Of a DNA stretch of 41,698 bases, positions 1 to 9,198 are shown piece after piece (within the stretch, counting starts at the first letter, position 1; every line of letters begins with the position of its first letter). This DNA comes from Planctomycetaceae bacterium (GTDB taxonomy: Bacteria; Planctomycetota; Planctomycetia; Gemmatales; Gemmataceae): the NCBI GenBank assembly GCA_013823135.1, contig PNLP01000061.1, forward strand, positions 1 to 41,698, read 5' to 3'. The position numbers were made by a program, and so were the translations under genes. Under the pieces are notes generated by a model. That model saw only the letters and a list, made by a program, of their open reading frames with translations, was not told the DNA's origin and searched no databases.

Positions 1-295
1 AGGGCGCAGTACAGAAGGTCAGCTCGAAATATAAATCCGGGCTGTTGAGTGATACTCGCATCGATCAACGCGAGGACTGCATGGCGGATCGGTTCTGGTA
101 GAACTGGCCACGCATCAATGACGCGGGTAAGCTCAGGTTTGATGGAAGTGGGTTCAACGGGAATTGTCGCAAACTGCGTCGGATTCTGCGTCGGTAGTTT
201 GTAAGATATCTTGTTTTCTGAGGAGATTTGAGGGTGGTTCGACTCCTGTTGGGTGTACTTAGAAAACAAGGCGATCGCGAGAGGTGCAACCTTCA

Positions 296-347
296 AGTGC
301 ACCAAACCCAACCCCAGAATCCCTGGGGTTGTTCTATTTGGTACACT
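296..347. terminator. Stem-loop, possible bidirectional terminator
   Basis: A 9-bp core pairs 309-317 with 323-331 around a 5-base loop. Outer arms 296-306 and 337-347 also pair with one mismatch, so about 20 base pairs can form after a small interior bulge. A moderately T-rich stretch follows on the plus side. It lies at the 3' end of a doubtful minus-strand frame (678-334). A terminator role is inferred; the pairing is seen directly. Confidence 0.45.
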
Positions 348-1112
348 CCGGAAATGCCCTTTTCGCTGCACCTTTGACCTTGAGCGAACTGAGGGTTCTG
401 CAGGCACATCGCGATAAAGCCCTTCCATAACGCTTGCCATACCCTTCTTCGGGCTCATCCGAATTGTGCGGCGGTTGCCGAGTGCGACCGAGATCGTCTG
501 CCAACTCGGACTGAGCACTATTCTCTTCGGCGTGACACACGAGTGCGGTTACCGGTCTGTCATGGACGTGAACGATCGGGCCAGGGTGCCCTGCCGGCGG
601 GGCTACGCGATGATCCTCTGCAGGGGCGACCTTCTGAAAAACAACACCGATTTTCCCGCAAGCAATCACAGTCTGCATTTAAAGTGTTGAAGGTATTGAG
701 GGGATCAGTTCGTGGATTCAGAATCACCGTGGGATCCCAAACCGCCGGTGAATTGAGAAACAGGGAAGAACAGGAACGCAGGAACCACCTTGATGTTGTC
801 AACAACGAGCTCCTTCGCCGCATTTCGTCCCCGCGACACCGCGTTTCTGCCGTGATCCCAATTGCTGCGAAGATGAATTATCGCCCGTTGGCGACGCCTC
901 ATGACCTGCCGAAATCGCATTCGATTGGTGTTACCTCCTGACCACCACGATGACAGATTTGTTGTGGGACGGGAAGAAGTGACCCGACCGCCTGGAGAGT
1001 CTAGGTGTTGGACCCAACAGTCGAGCTTGAAGTATCACGTATCATCGATCTCGATTGGTGTATCGATCAGACGCCTTCAACTCTCCCAGACCGAGCGGGC
1101 ATAATTTGCCAT

Positions 1113-1160
1113 CTTCAAGAGTCAAGCGACAGGTCGAGAGAGGTCGCTTGACTCTTGAAG
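1113..1160 (+). promoter_or_regulatory. Perfect 18-bp inverted repeat in sulfatase leader
   Basis: The arm CTTCAAGAGTCAAGCGAC at 1113-1130 is repeated exactly in inverted form at 1143-1160, with a 12-base loop. The right arm ends 25 bases before the sulfatase ATG at 1186 and about 10 bases before the purine-rich ribosome binding site. It could be an RNA hairpin controlling translation or transcript stability, a terminator for upstream transcription, or an operator. There is no T-tract after it, which argues against a standard intrinsic terminator. Confidence 0.5.
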
Positions 1161-1185
1161 AATACCTGATGAAGAGGAGTACGCG

Positions 1186-2781
1186 ATGTCCAAGCATGTG
1201 CTTCTGGTTGTGGGGTTCTTCAGCGTGTGTCCATCACTCACCGCCGCGCCAAAACCCAACATCGTTTTCATTCTGGCTGATGACCTTGGGTACTCCGATC
1301 TTGGCTGCTATGGCAGCGAGATCGCGACCCCGAATCTTGATGCGCTGGCGAAGAACGGCCTTCGCTTTTCGCAAGCCTATAACACTTCACGCTGCTGGCC
1401 ATCACGGGCAACCCTGTTGAGCGGAAGGTATGCCCAGGAAATTCACCGCGACAAACTTCCTGGAGTGCCCGGAGGCGGGATCAGCGGCGGTCGGCAAAAA
1501 TGGGCCAAGTTGCTGCCAGAATATCTGACACCAATTGGCTACCGCTGCTATCACACTGGAAAGTGGCATATCGATGGCAAAGTCCTTGCTGCTGGCTTCG
1601 ATCGATCACTCAGCATCAACAACCCAGGCAACTACTTCACGGCGCGTGGAACCTTCCTCAACGATGTGGCTGTGAAGCCGCCCGTAGATGAGAAGGACTA
1701 CTACATCACAGTTGCCACGGCCGACCACGCGATTGACTGCCTCAAAGACCATGCGGCGAATCACAAGGGAAAACCGTTTTTCCAGTATCTCGCGTTTCAC
1801 GCGCCACATTTTCCGCTCCACGCACTGCCAGAAGACATCGCCAAGTACAGCGACAAATATCTCGATGGCTGGGAGAAAATGCGGGAAGCCCGCTTCGCTC
1901 GGCAGAAGGAAATGGGCCTGACGAACACAACACTCTCATCCCTGGAACGGGATGTGGGACCACCAGCGCGTTTCCCAGATGCGTTTAAGAAGCTCGGTTC
2001 TGGCGAAGTGGAGTTCCCCGTTCCCTGGAGTGAGCTGACGAAGGAACAACGCCGATTCCAGGCAACGAAAATGGCGATTCATGCCGCGATGGTGGATCGC
2101 ATGGACCGTGAGATCGGGCGGGTGCTGGCTCAACTCAAGGCAATGAACGCCCTGGACGATACGCTCATCTTGTTCGCCTCGGATAACGGGGCGAGTGCGG
2201 AGATCATGGTGCGAGATGGCGGCCACGATCCCAAAGCGTCTCCGGGCAGCGCGGCCACGTACCTTTGCCTCGGCCCAGGATTTTCGAGCGCGTGCAACAC
2301 TCCGTTCCGTCGGCATAAGACCTGGGTCCACGAAGGTGGCATCAGCACGCCATTCATCGCTCACTGGCCAGCAGGTATCGCCGCAAAAGGTGAAGTCCGT
2401 CGCACGCCGACCCATCTCATCGACTTCGTTCCAACAGTCCTCGACCTTGTCGGGTGCGAAGTGCCAAAGGAATGGGAAGGCAAGCCAATCCCTGCATTAC
2501 CTGGTAAAAGTCTCGTTCCCGCATTTGTGAAAGACGTGGCCGTTGCACGCGATAGCATTTGGTGGCTTCACGAGGGCCACCGCGCGATACGGGTGGGTGA
2601 CTGGAAACTGGTCGCGAATGCGGGCCAAAACTGGGAACTCTACGATTTGAAGACCGATCGGGCGGAGCAAACCAATCTCGCAGCGAAGTTGCCTGACAGA
2701 GTGAAAGAACTGAGCGATCTTTGGCAGAGGCAGACCGATACCTTCGTCGATTTATGGAAAAGCGAACAGATCAAGAAGTAA
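1186..2781 (+). CDS. Secreted arylsulfatase-type sulfatase
   Basis: A 531-residue sulfatase expected to hydrolyse sulfate esters, probably of sulfated polysaccharides, outside the cytoplasm. The first ~21 residues form a signal peptide. Residues 25-42 hold the metal-binding start of the fold (NIVFILADDLGYSDLG). C70 sits in CWPSR, the C-x-P-S-R signature in which cysteine becomes formylglycine. A GKWH motif and a later FASDNGAS segment supply other active-site residues. The ATG is preceded by GAAGAGGAG at good spacing. Length is normal for the family. The gene stands alone between a leader inverted repeat and a strong downstream hairpin, so it is probably monocistronic. The substrate cannot be read from the sequence. 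The formylglycine-generating enzyme must be encoded elsewhere. Confidence 0.95.
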   Translation: MSKHVLLVVGFFSVCPSLTAAPKPNIVFILADDLGYSDLGCYGSEIATPNLDALAKNGLRFSQAYNTSRCWPSRATLLSGRYAQEIHRDKLPGVPGGGISGGRQKWAKLLPEYLTPIGYRCYHTGKWHIDGKVLAAGFDRSLSINNPGNYFTARGTFLNDVAVKPPVDEKDYYITVATADHAIDCLKDHAANHKGKPFFQYLAFHAPHFPLHALPEDIAKYSDKYLDGWEKMREARFARQKEMGLTNTTLSSLERDVGPPARFPDAFKKLGSGEVEFPVPWSELTKEQRRFQATKMAIHAAMVDRMDREIGRVLAQLKAMNALDDTLILFASDNGASAEIMVRDGGHDPKASPGSAATYLCLGPGFSSACNTPFRRHKTWVHEGGISTPFIAHWPAGIAAKGEVRRTPTHLIDFVPTVLDLVGCEVPKEWEGKPIPALPGKSLVPAFVKDVAVARDSIWWLHEGHRAIRVGDWKLVANAGQNWELYDLKTDRAEQTNLAAKLPDRVKELSDLWQRQTDTFVDLWKSEQIKK

Positions 2782-2971
2782 TCTGCAACTTGCGATAAGC
2801 GAGGTGTGGCATGCCGGTCTTGCTCGCCAGCGGAGGCTTCAGGCACGGCAACCACCTCGCTTTCGAACCCTCGAACAATCTGCCTCAGTGCAATTTCTAC
2901 GTTTCGATGCTGCAAAGCCTCGAGTTGGAAGTGGACAGGTTCGTCAGTAGCACCGGAACACTCACGAGGCT

Positions 2972-3036
2972 CGACAACTTGAGCCGAGACGCCGTGCCCA
3001 TGAAACATGGGCACGGCGTCTCGGCTCAAGTTGTCG
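2972..3036. terminator. 31-bp perfect hairpin between convergent genes
   Basis: Positions 2972-3002 pair perfectly with 3006-3036 around a 3-base AAA loop, giving 31 uninterrupted base pairs. It begins two bases beyond the stop of the minus-strand gene ending at 3039 and lies about 190 bases after the sulfatase stop. A bidirectional terminator or transcript 3'-end protector is the simplest reading. It lacks the T-tract of a classical intrinsic terminator and is far longer than usual. Confidence 0.6.
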
Positions 3037-3038
3037 GA

Positions 3039-6000
3039 TCATGGCTTCTTTTTCAAACCATCCAGAATCGAGTCCAGGTCGTTCTTGGGGTCACGTCCGG
3101 GGGTCGTCTTGTCGTCGAGCCGGCGTTCCTCGGCCGACTTCAGTGCAAACGCGAGAGTGCCCCACAGGTGCGGTTCGAGCCGAGCCTCGATCGCCTCGTC
3201 GGTCGTACCGTTCGCGAGCACGTTGCTCCAGTACGCCCGGCGCTTCGCACTCGCACCGTCGTCCGTCGATTGCACGCCCCAGTCGAACCGGAGATGAACC
3301 CCGTCGGCGGGCTTGAGGCCTAGTGTCGCCAGCGGGAGCACAGCCTCGACGGTGTACCCGCCGCCGTTCGTCAGGCGTACCGCAACCACCGCTTCCGGGA
3401 ACCGCACGACGCGATCGAACTTCGTCGTCCCTGCGGCCGGTGTGCTTGTCTCCCATGCATCTCCGGCTGCGCCTCCGGGAGCCACCGCCTGATACAGCAC
3501 GACCTGCGGCTTGCCATCGACCACAGTGATGAGCACACGCACGTCGCCGCGGGTCGGCCCCTGGCGGGTGCCGTCGGCAGCCGGGTCGGTCCCCAGCATC
3601 AGATCGACGTAAGCTCCGGTCTTGAAGTACCGGTGGAAGTCCGTTCCCGCATTCTTCAGTTGCCCCTGGTTCTCGACGGTCCACTTGGCGTAGAGGAATT
3701 TGTCGTCATAGCCGAGCGCAAGCTTCGCCCCTTCCATCGAAGACGCTTCGAGCGGCGTCGCGGATTTCGTCAGCACGCACTCCGCGACCCGAGCGCGACT
3801 CTTCACTTCCTTGCGAGCCTGCTCGGTGTCCCACGCTCGCACGCGGCGGATATCGTCGGCGGAAACCGTGATCGCTCCAGATAGTCGCTTGAAGCGATCG
3901 AGCCCGAGCACTTCGGTGACGGCGATCAGGTTGTGCCCGTGAACGATGTACGTCTTGCCGTCGGTGTCCGTGCGAGTGAAGAACGCGTGGAAGTGTTCCT
4001 GCCCGCCGGTCAGGTCGTTCAGGTCGGCCCCGCGACTTCCATCGCGGAACGTGTTGAGGTCGCGGCCACGCGGGTCGAGTTTGTGCCGAAGCACCTGACC
4101 CGCAAGGAAGCCGTCGGAAGTCCACAGGTTCCACCGCCCGTTGTTGCCGCTCGTGACGAAAAACTCGCCGAGGTCGCCGCGAGTCTCGGTTTCGTGACCG
4201 ATGACGCCGAACTCGTTCGTCACGTATCCCGGTCGCCACGGCGGGAGGAACAAGCCCGACACGCCGGAGTACGACGTCGCGTACTTCCACACGGGCTTGC
4301 CGTCCGGTGCGCGAACCACGGTGTGGCTCGGCGCGCCATCACGCCCGGTGGACTTGTCTCGCTCGTTCATCGCGAGCACTCGCCCATCGGTCAGTTCGTA
4401 TAAACCGGGTGCGGGGGCGACCTTCTTGAGGAACACCGGAACGCCGTTCGCTAGCACTTCGGTCGGCTCGTACACCCACGAGCCGGCACGCAGGCGGAAC
4501 GCCTCGTTGAAGCGGCCGAGATTGGTGCGGCCTGCGTCTGCGGGCTTCAACTCCCACTCGACCTCGTCGGGGCTTGCCTTGCCGTCGCCGTTGCGGTCTG
4601 TCCACAGGAACGTGTAGTTGGCCGGCACCTTGCCCGGTGCGAGCTTCGCCAGCACTGCAGTCACGTTCAACAGTTCGACGTTCTCCGCCTCGCCAAACGC
4701 CGCGACGGGGCGGGCGGTTCCGCTGGCCTCATCGAGTAGGTAAATAAGAGCCGCAGACATCGTCGGCTGATGCGACAAGGGAGCGGACGCGAGGTAGGTG
4801 CGGTTGCGGAACCGGACCGGCACGAGGTCGTCCGGCATGTGGTCCGCGAGCAGGTTCTTCACGCGTGACTTGCCGGTCTTCCAGTCGATCTCGAACTGAA
4901 CGCGGCCGAAGAACAGTCGCGACTTGTCGAAGCGGTCGAGCACGCCGCCGCCGCCGTAGTTCGTGTTGCCGAGGTGCTCAGCAACGAACGCGCCGTCCGG
5001 GCCGTACTGGACGATGCGGCGTGGTTTGTCCTGGTTCTCGACGACCCACAGCCCGCTGCGGCCGTCCACGACGAGTGCGGATATCGCCGCGAACTTCTCG
5101 GGGTCCCACGGGCCGGGCCTCTGACCGCCCGGCTTGCCAATGGCGCGAACGAGATCCCCATTCGGCTTGTACACCCGCACGAGGTGCTCAGGCAGAACGT
5201 GAACGAACAGGTTGCCCTCCGGGCCAACAGCGACGCGGGCCGCCTTGATCGCGGTGCCATCGACGGCGGGGAGGACGGGCTTCGCGGTGCCGGTCTCGGC
5301 GTCGATCTGCACGACCCGACCCGATTGCACCGTGTAGAGTTCCCCGGCCGGCCCGACCACAAGACCAACCCCGGCCGACAGCGGCAGCTCCTTCTTCAAC
5401 TCGCCCGTCTTGCCGTCGCGGACTTCGATCCGGCGATTGGCGATCGGGTCGAGTGCGGGCTCGCCGCCGAGCGGCTTGAGCGCGAGCAGGCCGTGAACCT
5501 TGCAGCGGCGCAGGTCGAGCGAACGGGCTCCGGCATGCCGCGGACCAGATGCGGTGCCGCGTTCTCCGTTGTCGGTCCACTGCGAGACGACCCGCAACCG
5601 GACCGCCCGAGTCGTGACCGGGCCACCGAAGTCCACCATCCCGTCGAGGTAGCGAGCGCAATCGTTCCGCTCGAACCCAGGTTCATACGAGTCGCGACGC
5701 GACTGGTTGTAGACCGCCACTTGCTTCCACCCGGTCGGGCCATCCAGCGTAACCGGGCCAGCGGCGGGACCGTCCCACACGTCGATCTCGGTCCGTGCGC
5801 CATCAATCTCCTTGATCGCCAGACCACTCACGGCTTGTACTTTGTCCCACTCGACAACGTATACGCCGGGCTTCTCGCTTGAGAGCGGTTCCGTGCGAGC
5901 GGCGTCCCAAACGCCGTCCTTGCTGACCGCACCTGAGTTCACGCGAACACGTGTCTCGGCCACTGGCTCGAACCGGCGACGGAGCATCCGCAAACCCTCG

Positions 6001-8270
6001 ATGCGGGCGAACCACTCGGCTTTCGGCGGACCACCAACGCCTGACGGGTCTTTCTTGCCGCCGAGACCTCCGTCGATGTTCGGAACGTCAGTTTTCGGCT
6101 TCGTGTCGAGCAGGTCGGTCAGCGGGTCGTCGGCTGTCTTGGCATCACCAGCCTTTGTCACCCGAACCCGCAGTGCCCGAGTTGTGGTCTCGGGCGGTGC
6201 GGCAACGCACACCCACCCGGCGGTCGGCTTGGCCGCGAATGGTGTCCACGCATTCGCGTCCTTTGGGTTCGCGGGATACGCCGCGTCCGCCTTCAGTGCG
6301 GCAAACTCGACGCGGTAGTCCGGGCCGGGACACGGGAAGACGATGCTCCCGAGCGGAACGGCAGTCTTGAACGCGACGAGGATGAACTGTTCGCGGCTAT
6401 CACCGACCGTTTCGAGGTCGATCGGGAAGTGCCCCTCGCGGTGCTCCTTCGACGGATAATTCTGTCCCGATGGCGAGCCCGTGAGTCGCAGAAGGCGCAG
6501 GAACTCTGCACGCGGGTTGGGTGCTACACGTCGCTGGCCGGTCGGGTCTGCGATGCGATCAGGGTAAAGTGGCAGGCAGCGTTCGATGTCCACATCGCCG
6601 GCTCGTGCGGCATTCTCGAACGCGGGGTCCGCGCCATGGAACGCGACGAATAACTTCCCGCCAGCAGCTGCCATGCCGGTCACGGCTCCCCCACGGCCGG
6701 GCCGGGAGACGGAGCCGAGTTTGGTCCACTCGTGCGTGACGGGGTCCATCCGTTCGAGTTTGTCGCGGCAGAGGATGTACACGGCATCCGTTTCCGCAGC
6801 CACGTAGTCGGGACCACTGAAGCCAGCGAAGCTGTGCCGCGCCCAGAGCTTCTTGCCGGTCTGGTCGCACTCGATGAGCGACACGCCGGACTCGACCCAC
6901 GGGGCCGCGAAGTAGACCTTGTCGCCCCGTGCCGCGCCAGACGATGGGGACGAGTGGTCCGCAAGCCAGCCGTTCGGGCCGGACTCACCCGTGAGCCACG
7001 GCAACCGGTCCGGTTGGTTGTTCGCGACGTTCGGGTAAACGCTGAACTGGTACCGCAGGTCGAGCGGCGGGGCAGTGATCGCCTTCCAGCGATACTCGCC
7101 GGGCGGCACGATGTTGCCGTCGTCGTCCCGCAGATTCCAGCTCTCGATCTGCGGACCCTTCTTGCGGTCCACCTGTGCGACGAGCGTGCGAACGGGTTTC
7201 CCAGCGCCGTCAACGATGGACATCGCCATCATGCCATCAAAGGGTTGCTCGTAGGCGATCGGGAACGGTGCGAGTTCCCCCTTGCGGACGGTAACAACTC
7301 GATCGCCGAGATCCGTCAGGGCGTCGAATCGCTCGATGGAAGCGATTGGGCCACCATGGGTCTTCGTCATCGTGAGTCGCACGGCCAGCGTTTCAGTTGC
7401 AAGTGGGATGAAGCGATCGGATACCCGATCGTGCACCTCGATCGCTACATCAAGGGGCACCGACTCCCAATCCTTGGGGCCAGCCAGCGCCGGGTTCTGT
7501 TTCGGATCGCCACGATAAACCGCGAGCGTGTATTTCTCGGCGTTGCAGATGATCCGCAACCCGCGGAGCGTTTGCGGCTTATCCCACGACAGGATGTACC
7601 ACGACGGCAGCGCGTCACTAACCGGCCCACGTGGGACTTGCTTTGCCGCACCTGGGTTAGGGTCGGGCGCGGCGTTCACCCACGCTTCACCACGCGGGAT
7701 CGAGTTCGGGTGCGAACCGAACGGGCCGGGTTCGCCACTGCCGACTGCCTCCGATGTCACGCTGTCGAACCTTGGCGTGATCAGTAGGCACCGTACCCAG
7801 TGCATGTGCCAGTGGGTCTGCCGACCGGTGAGGCGAACGGCACGCACGCGAGCACCCGGTTCCAGCACGCGCGATGGACCGATCGGCAACCAGTCTGCCT
7901 CGGTCGCCTTCGCGAGTTCCCCCTCGTAATCGGGTCGCAGGATCGCTGCGGTGCCTCGGTGAGTCGCCGACAGGAACACAGCCGTGCCGACCGCAAGCGG
8001 CTTCTTGAAGACGATCTGCAGTTCCCACGCTTCGACTTGCTTCGTCCCGAACGCTTCCTTCGGTGCCCCTGGCAAACTGAGGACAGCGCGAAGAACCCCG
8101 GCGGCGGGTACCTCAGACTTGCCGTTCAACGTCAGCAGGGATTTCTCCACATCCACGTCCGCGAATTGCACGGCAAGTGGTTGCGGTTGTTGCGCAGTCG
8201 CGGTCTGGGCGCCCAATCCCGTGCAAAGGGCTACCACGAGGGAACACAGTACAGCCGGTGTGGTTCGCAT
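3039..8270 (-). CDS. Giant secreted propeller protein with CBM9-like C-terminus
   Basis: About 1743 residues from the ATG at 8270, chosen because MRTTPAVLCSLVVALCTGLG is a good signal peptide; the longer frame from 8366 would bury it. Around residues 340-400 there is a FlgD-type Ig-like segment (WNLRDDDGNIVPPGEYRWKA). It is followed by propeller-like stretches with repeated phrases such as 'KVYFAAPWVESGVSLIECD' and 'GLWVVENQD', resembling PQQ/NHL blades. Near residue 1222 is a canonical EF-hand loop (DRNGDGKASPDE). The last ~230 residues resemble a family 9 carbohydrate-binding domain (FDWGVQSTDDGASAKRRAYW). It is probably an exported, calcium-binding, possibly polysaccharide-binding protein. 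It is convergent with the sulfatase, so a shared polysaccharide role is only a suggestion. No catalytic domain was identified. Confidence 0.85.
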   Translation of the reverse strand: MRTTPAVLCSLVVALCTGLGAQTATAQQPQPLAVQFADVDVEKSLLTLNGKSEVPAAGVLRAVLSLPGAPKEAFGTKQVEAWELQIVFKKPLAVGTAVFLSATHRGTAAILRPDYEGELAKATEADWLPIGPSRVLEPGARVRAVRLTGRQTHWHMHWVRCLLITPRFDSVTSEAVGSGEPGPFGSHPNSIPRGEAWVNAAPDPNPGAAKQVPRGPVSDALPSWYILSWDKPQTLRGLRIICNAEKYTLAVYRGDPKQNPALAGPKDWESVPLDVAIEVHDRVSDRFIPLATETLAVRLTMTKTHGGPIASIERFDALTDLGDRVVTVRKGELAPFPIAYEQPFDGMMAMSIVDGAGKPVRTLVAQVDRKKGPQIESWNLRDDDGNIVPPGEYRWKAITAPPLDLRYQFSVYPNVANNQPDRLPWLTGESGPNGWLADHSSPSSGAARGDKVYFAAPWVESGVSLIECDQTGKKLWARHSFAGFSGPDYVAAETDAVYILCRDKLERMDPVTHEWTKLGSVSRPGRGGAVTGMAAAGGKLFVAFHGADPAFENAARAGDVDIERCLPLYPDRIADPTGQRRVAPNPRAEFLRLLRLTGSPSGQNYPSKEHREGHFPIDLETVGDSREQFILVAFKTAVPLGSIVFPCPGPDYRVEFAALKADAAYPANPKDANAWTPFAAKPTAGWVCVAAPPETTTRALRVRVTKAGDAKTADDPLTDLLDTKPKTDVPNIDGGLGGKKDPSGVGGPPKAEWFARIEGLRMLRRRFEPVAETRVRVNSGAVSKDGVWDAARTEPLSSEKPGVYVVEWDKVQAVSGLAIKEIDGARTEIDVWDGPAAGPVTLDGPTGWKQVAVYNQSRRDSYEPGFERNDCARYLDGMVDFGGPVTTRAVRLRVVSQWTDNGERGTASGPRHAGARSLDLRRCKVHGLLALKPLGGEPALDPIANRRIEVRDGKTGELKKELPLSAGVGLVVGPAGELYTVQSGRVVQIDAETGTAKPVLPAVDGTAIKAARVAVGPEGNLFVHVLPEHLVRVYKPNGDLVRAIGKPGGQRPGPWDPEKFAAISALVVDGRSGLWVVENQDKPRRIVQYGPDGAFVAEHLGNTNYGGGGVLDRFDKSRLFFGRVQFEIDWKTGKSRVKNLLADHMPDDLVPVRFRNRTYLASAPLSHQPTMSAALIYLLDEASGTARPVAAFGEAENVELLNVTAVLAKLAPGKVPANYTFLWTDRNGDGKASPDEVEWELKPADAGRTNLGRFNEAFRLRAGSWVYEPTEVLANGVPVFLKKVAPAPGLYELTDGRVLAMNERDKSTGRDGAPSHTVVRAPDGKPVWKYATSYSGVSGLFLPPWRPGYVTNEFGVIGHETETRGDLGEFFVTSGNNGRWNLWTSDGFLAGQVLRHKLDPRGRDLNTFRDGSRGADLNDLTGGQEHFHAFFTRTDTDGKTYIVHGHNLIAVTEVLGLDRFKRLSGAITVSADDIRRVRAWDTEQARKEVKSRARVAECVLTKSATPLEASSMEGAKLALGYDDKFLYAKWTVENQGQLKNAGTDFHRYFKTGAYVDLMLGTDPAADGTRQGPTRGDVRVLITVVDGKPQVVLYQAVAPGGAAGDAWETSTPAAGTTKFDRVVRFPEAVVAVRLTNGGGYTVEAVLPLATLGLKPADGVHLRFDWGVQSTDDGASAKRRAYWSNVLANGTTDEAIEARLEPHLWGTLAFALKSAEERRLDDKTTPGRDPKNDLDSILDGLKKKP

Positions 8271-8297
8271 TGTTAACTCGCGAGGGGCGTCAGGCAG

Positions 8298-8315
8298 GAT
8301 CGTAATATTACGATC
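8298..8315 (-). promoter_or_regulatory. 18-bp perfect palindrome upstream of giant gene
   Basis: GATCGTAATATTACGATC is perfectly self-complementary with no spacer. It lies 27 bases upstream of the ATG at 8270, in an AT-richer patch. That position suits an operator overlapping a promoter or 5' leader. No cognate regulator is adjacent. Confidence 0.45.
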
Positions 8316-9198
8316 GCGATTCAAATGAGGCAATGAGCGGCTACGAGGATCCGAGTATGTAAACAAGAATCAACCATGGCCTACTTCACGTCGTCGGCCA
8401 TCGCCCGGTTGCTCGTGGCTACTCCTTGCCCGAGATGAGGTGAATGACACAACACACACTCGCATGAGGCCAATCACCTTGGCAGTGGTTCAAGATGTCC
8501 TCGTTGTCGATAGCGGCATCCTGAAGGGCATCGGATCGGCATCTTTGACAAGTCACACGACTGGTACATCTGCTGGGCGAGCGAAAAGACCCTCCAAATG
8601 ACCGCCGCGTCAAACCACGAACTCGACACAAACCACAACACCTTGCACGCCGACAAACTTTTGGTTGCGAGTTGTGGCAATTGCGACTACCCCGTCGCAT
8701 CTTCTCCATCTGCAACACGGCCGAGATCGTAACCATGGCGGCGGGACTGATGGCGAAGATGCACCAAACGGAGTGGCATTACCGGATTCTGATGGCAACT
8801 GGGGAGGAGCAAACTGACGGCCGTCAAGGTAGCAGTGACCTTCCACCTTGATTCCGACTGGTTGCACCCTGCCCTAAACTATTGTCGCATATACGTTTGC
8901 GAAAATTTGTTTGCCTATTGAACAGATATGTGAAGTTGGTGTTGGGAGCGATTCCTGTCTGAGGAAACGATTCGGCGAGAATCTCGAGTACTTCGCCGAA
9001 GTAAATCCATGCAGTGATATGACTTCTGAGTTGAACTTGTCGAATACCGGTCTCGGATGAATGGCACCTCATGAAGTAGGAACAAAGAGAGGAGAGTGAA
9101 GATCGGCTCAATGCCATCCTGACCGCGAGAAAATCGACTATCAACAAGCGGCATTGATGGTGTCTCGCCCTTCGTCGGGATGCTTTCGAGGGCCGCTC
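8316..9198. other. Gene-poor spacer between divergent genes
   Basis: No recognisable gene on either strand. A plus-strand frame around 8514-8731 contains CGNC and short CxxC-like spacings, and a minus-strand frame at 8736-8419 has CQRC. Neither shows a convincing start or a known family, so both may be remains of a small zinc-ribbon-like gene or chance. The region must hold the promoters of the divergent giant gene and of the sigma-led operon, but no clear -35/-10 pair was found. Confidence 0.4.

Larger units (their letters stand above)
1..1185. other. Gene-poor left edge
   Basis: I recognise no protein family on either strand in this stretch. The longest plausible frame is a minus-strand 114-codon frame at 678-334, which has no clear ribosome binding site and no familiar motif. 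It ends inside the stem-loop at 296-347, the one hint that it could be a real small gene. The rest may be decayed coding sequence or leader for the sulfatase. The two structured elements, at 296-347 and 1113-1160, are listed separately. Confidence 0.5.

Noticed and set aside
334..678. Minus-strand 114-codon frame near the left edge
   Set aside because: No ribosome binding site and no motif. Its end coincides with a stem-loop, so it is mentioned under the gene-poor region, but it is not strong enough for a gene call.
2811..3323. Plus-strand frame after the first sulfatase
   Set aside because: It reads through the 31-bp hairpin and into the antisense of the giant gene, so it is not a likely gene.
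8419..8736. Minus-strand frame with CxxC pairs
   Set aside because: The zinc-like pairs are few, the composition is Arg/Ser/Cys-rich as in shadow frames, and a competing plus-strand frame also has CxxC. It could be a decayed gene, but this cannot be shown.
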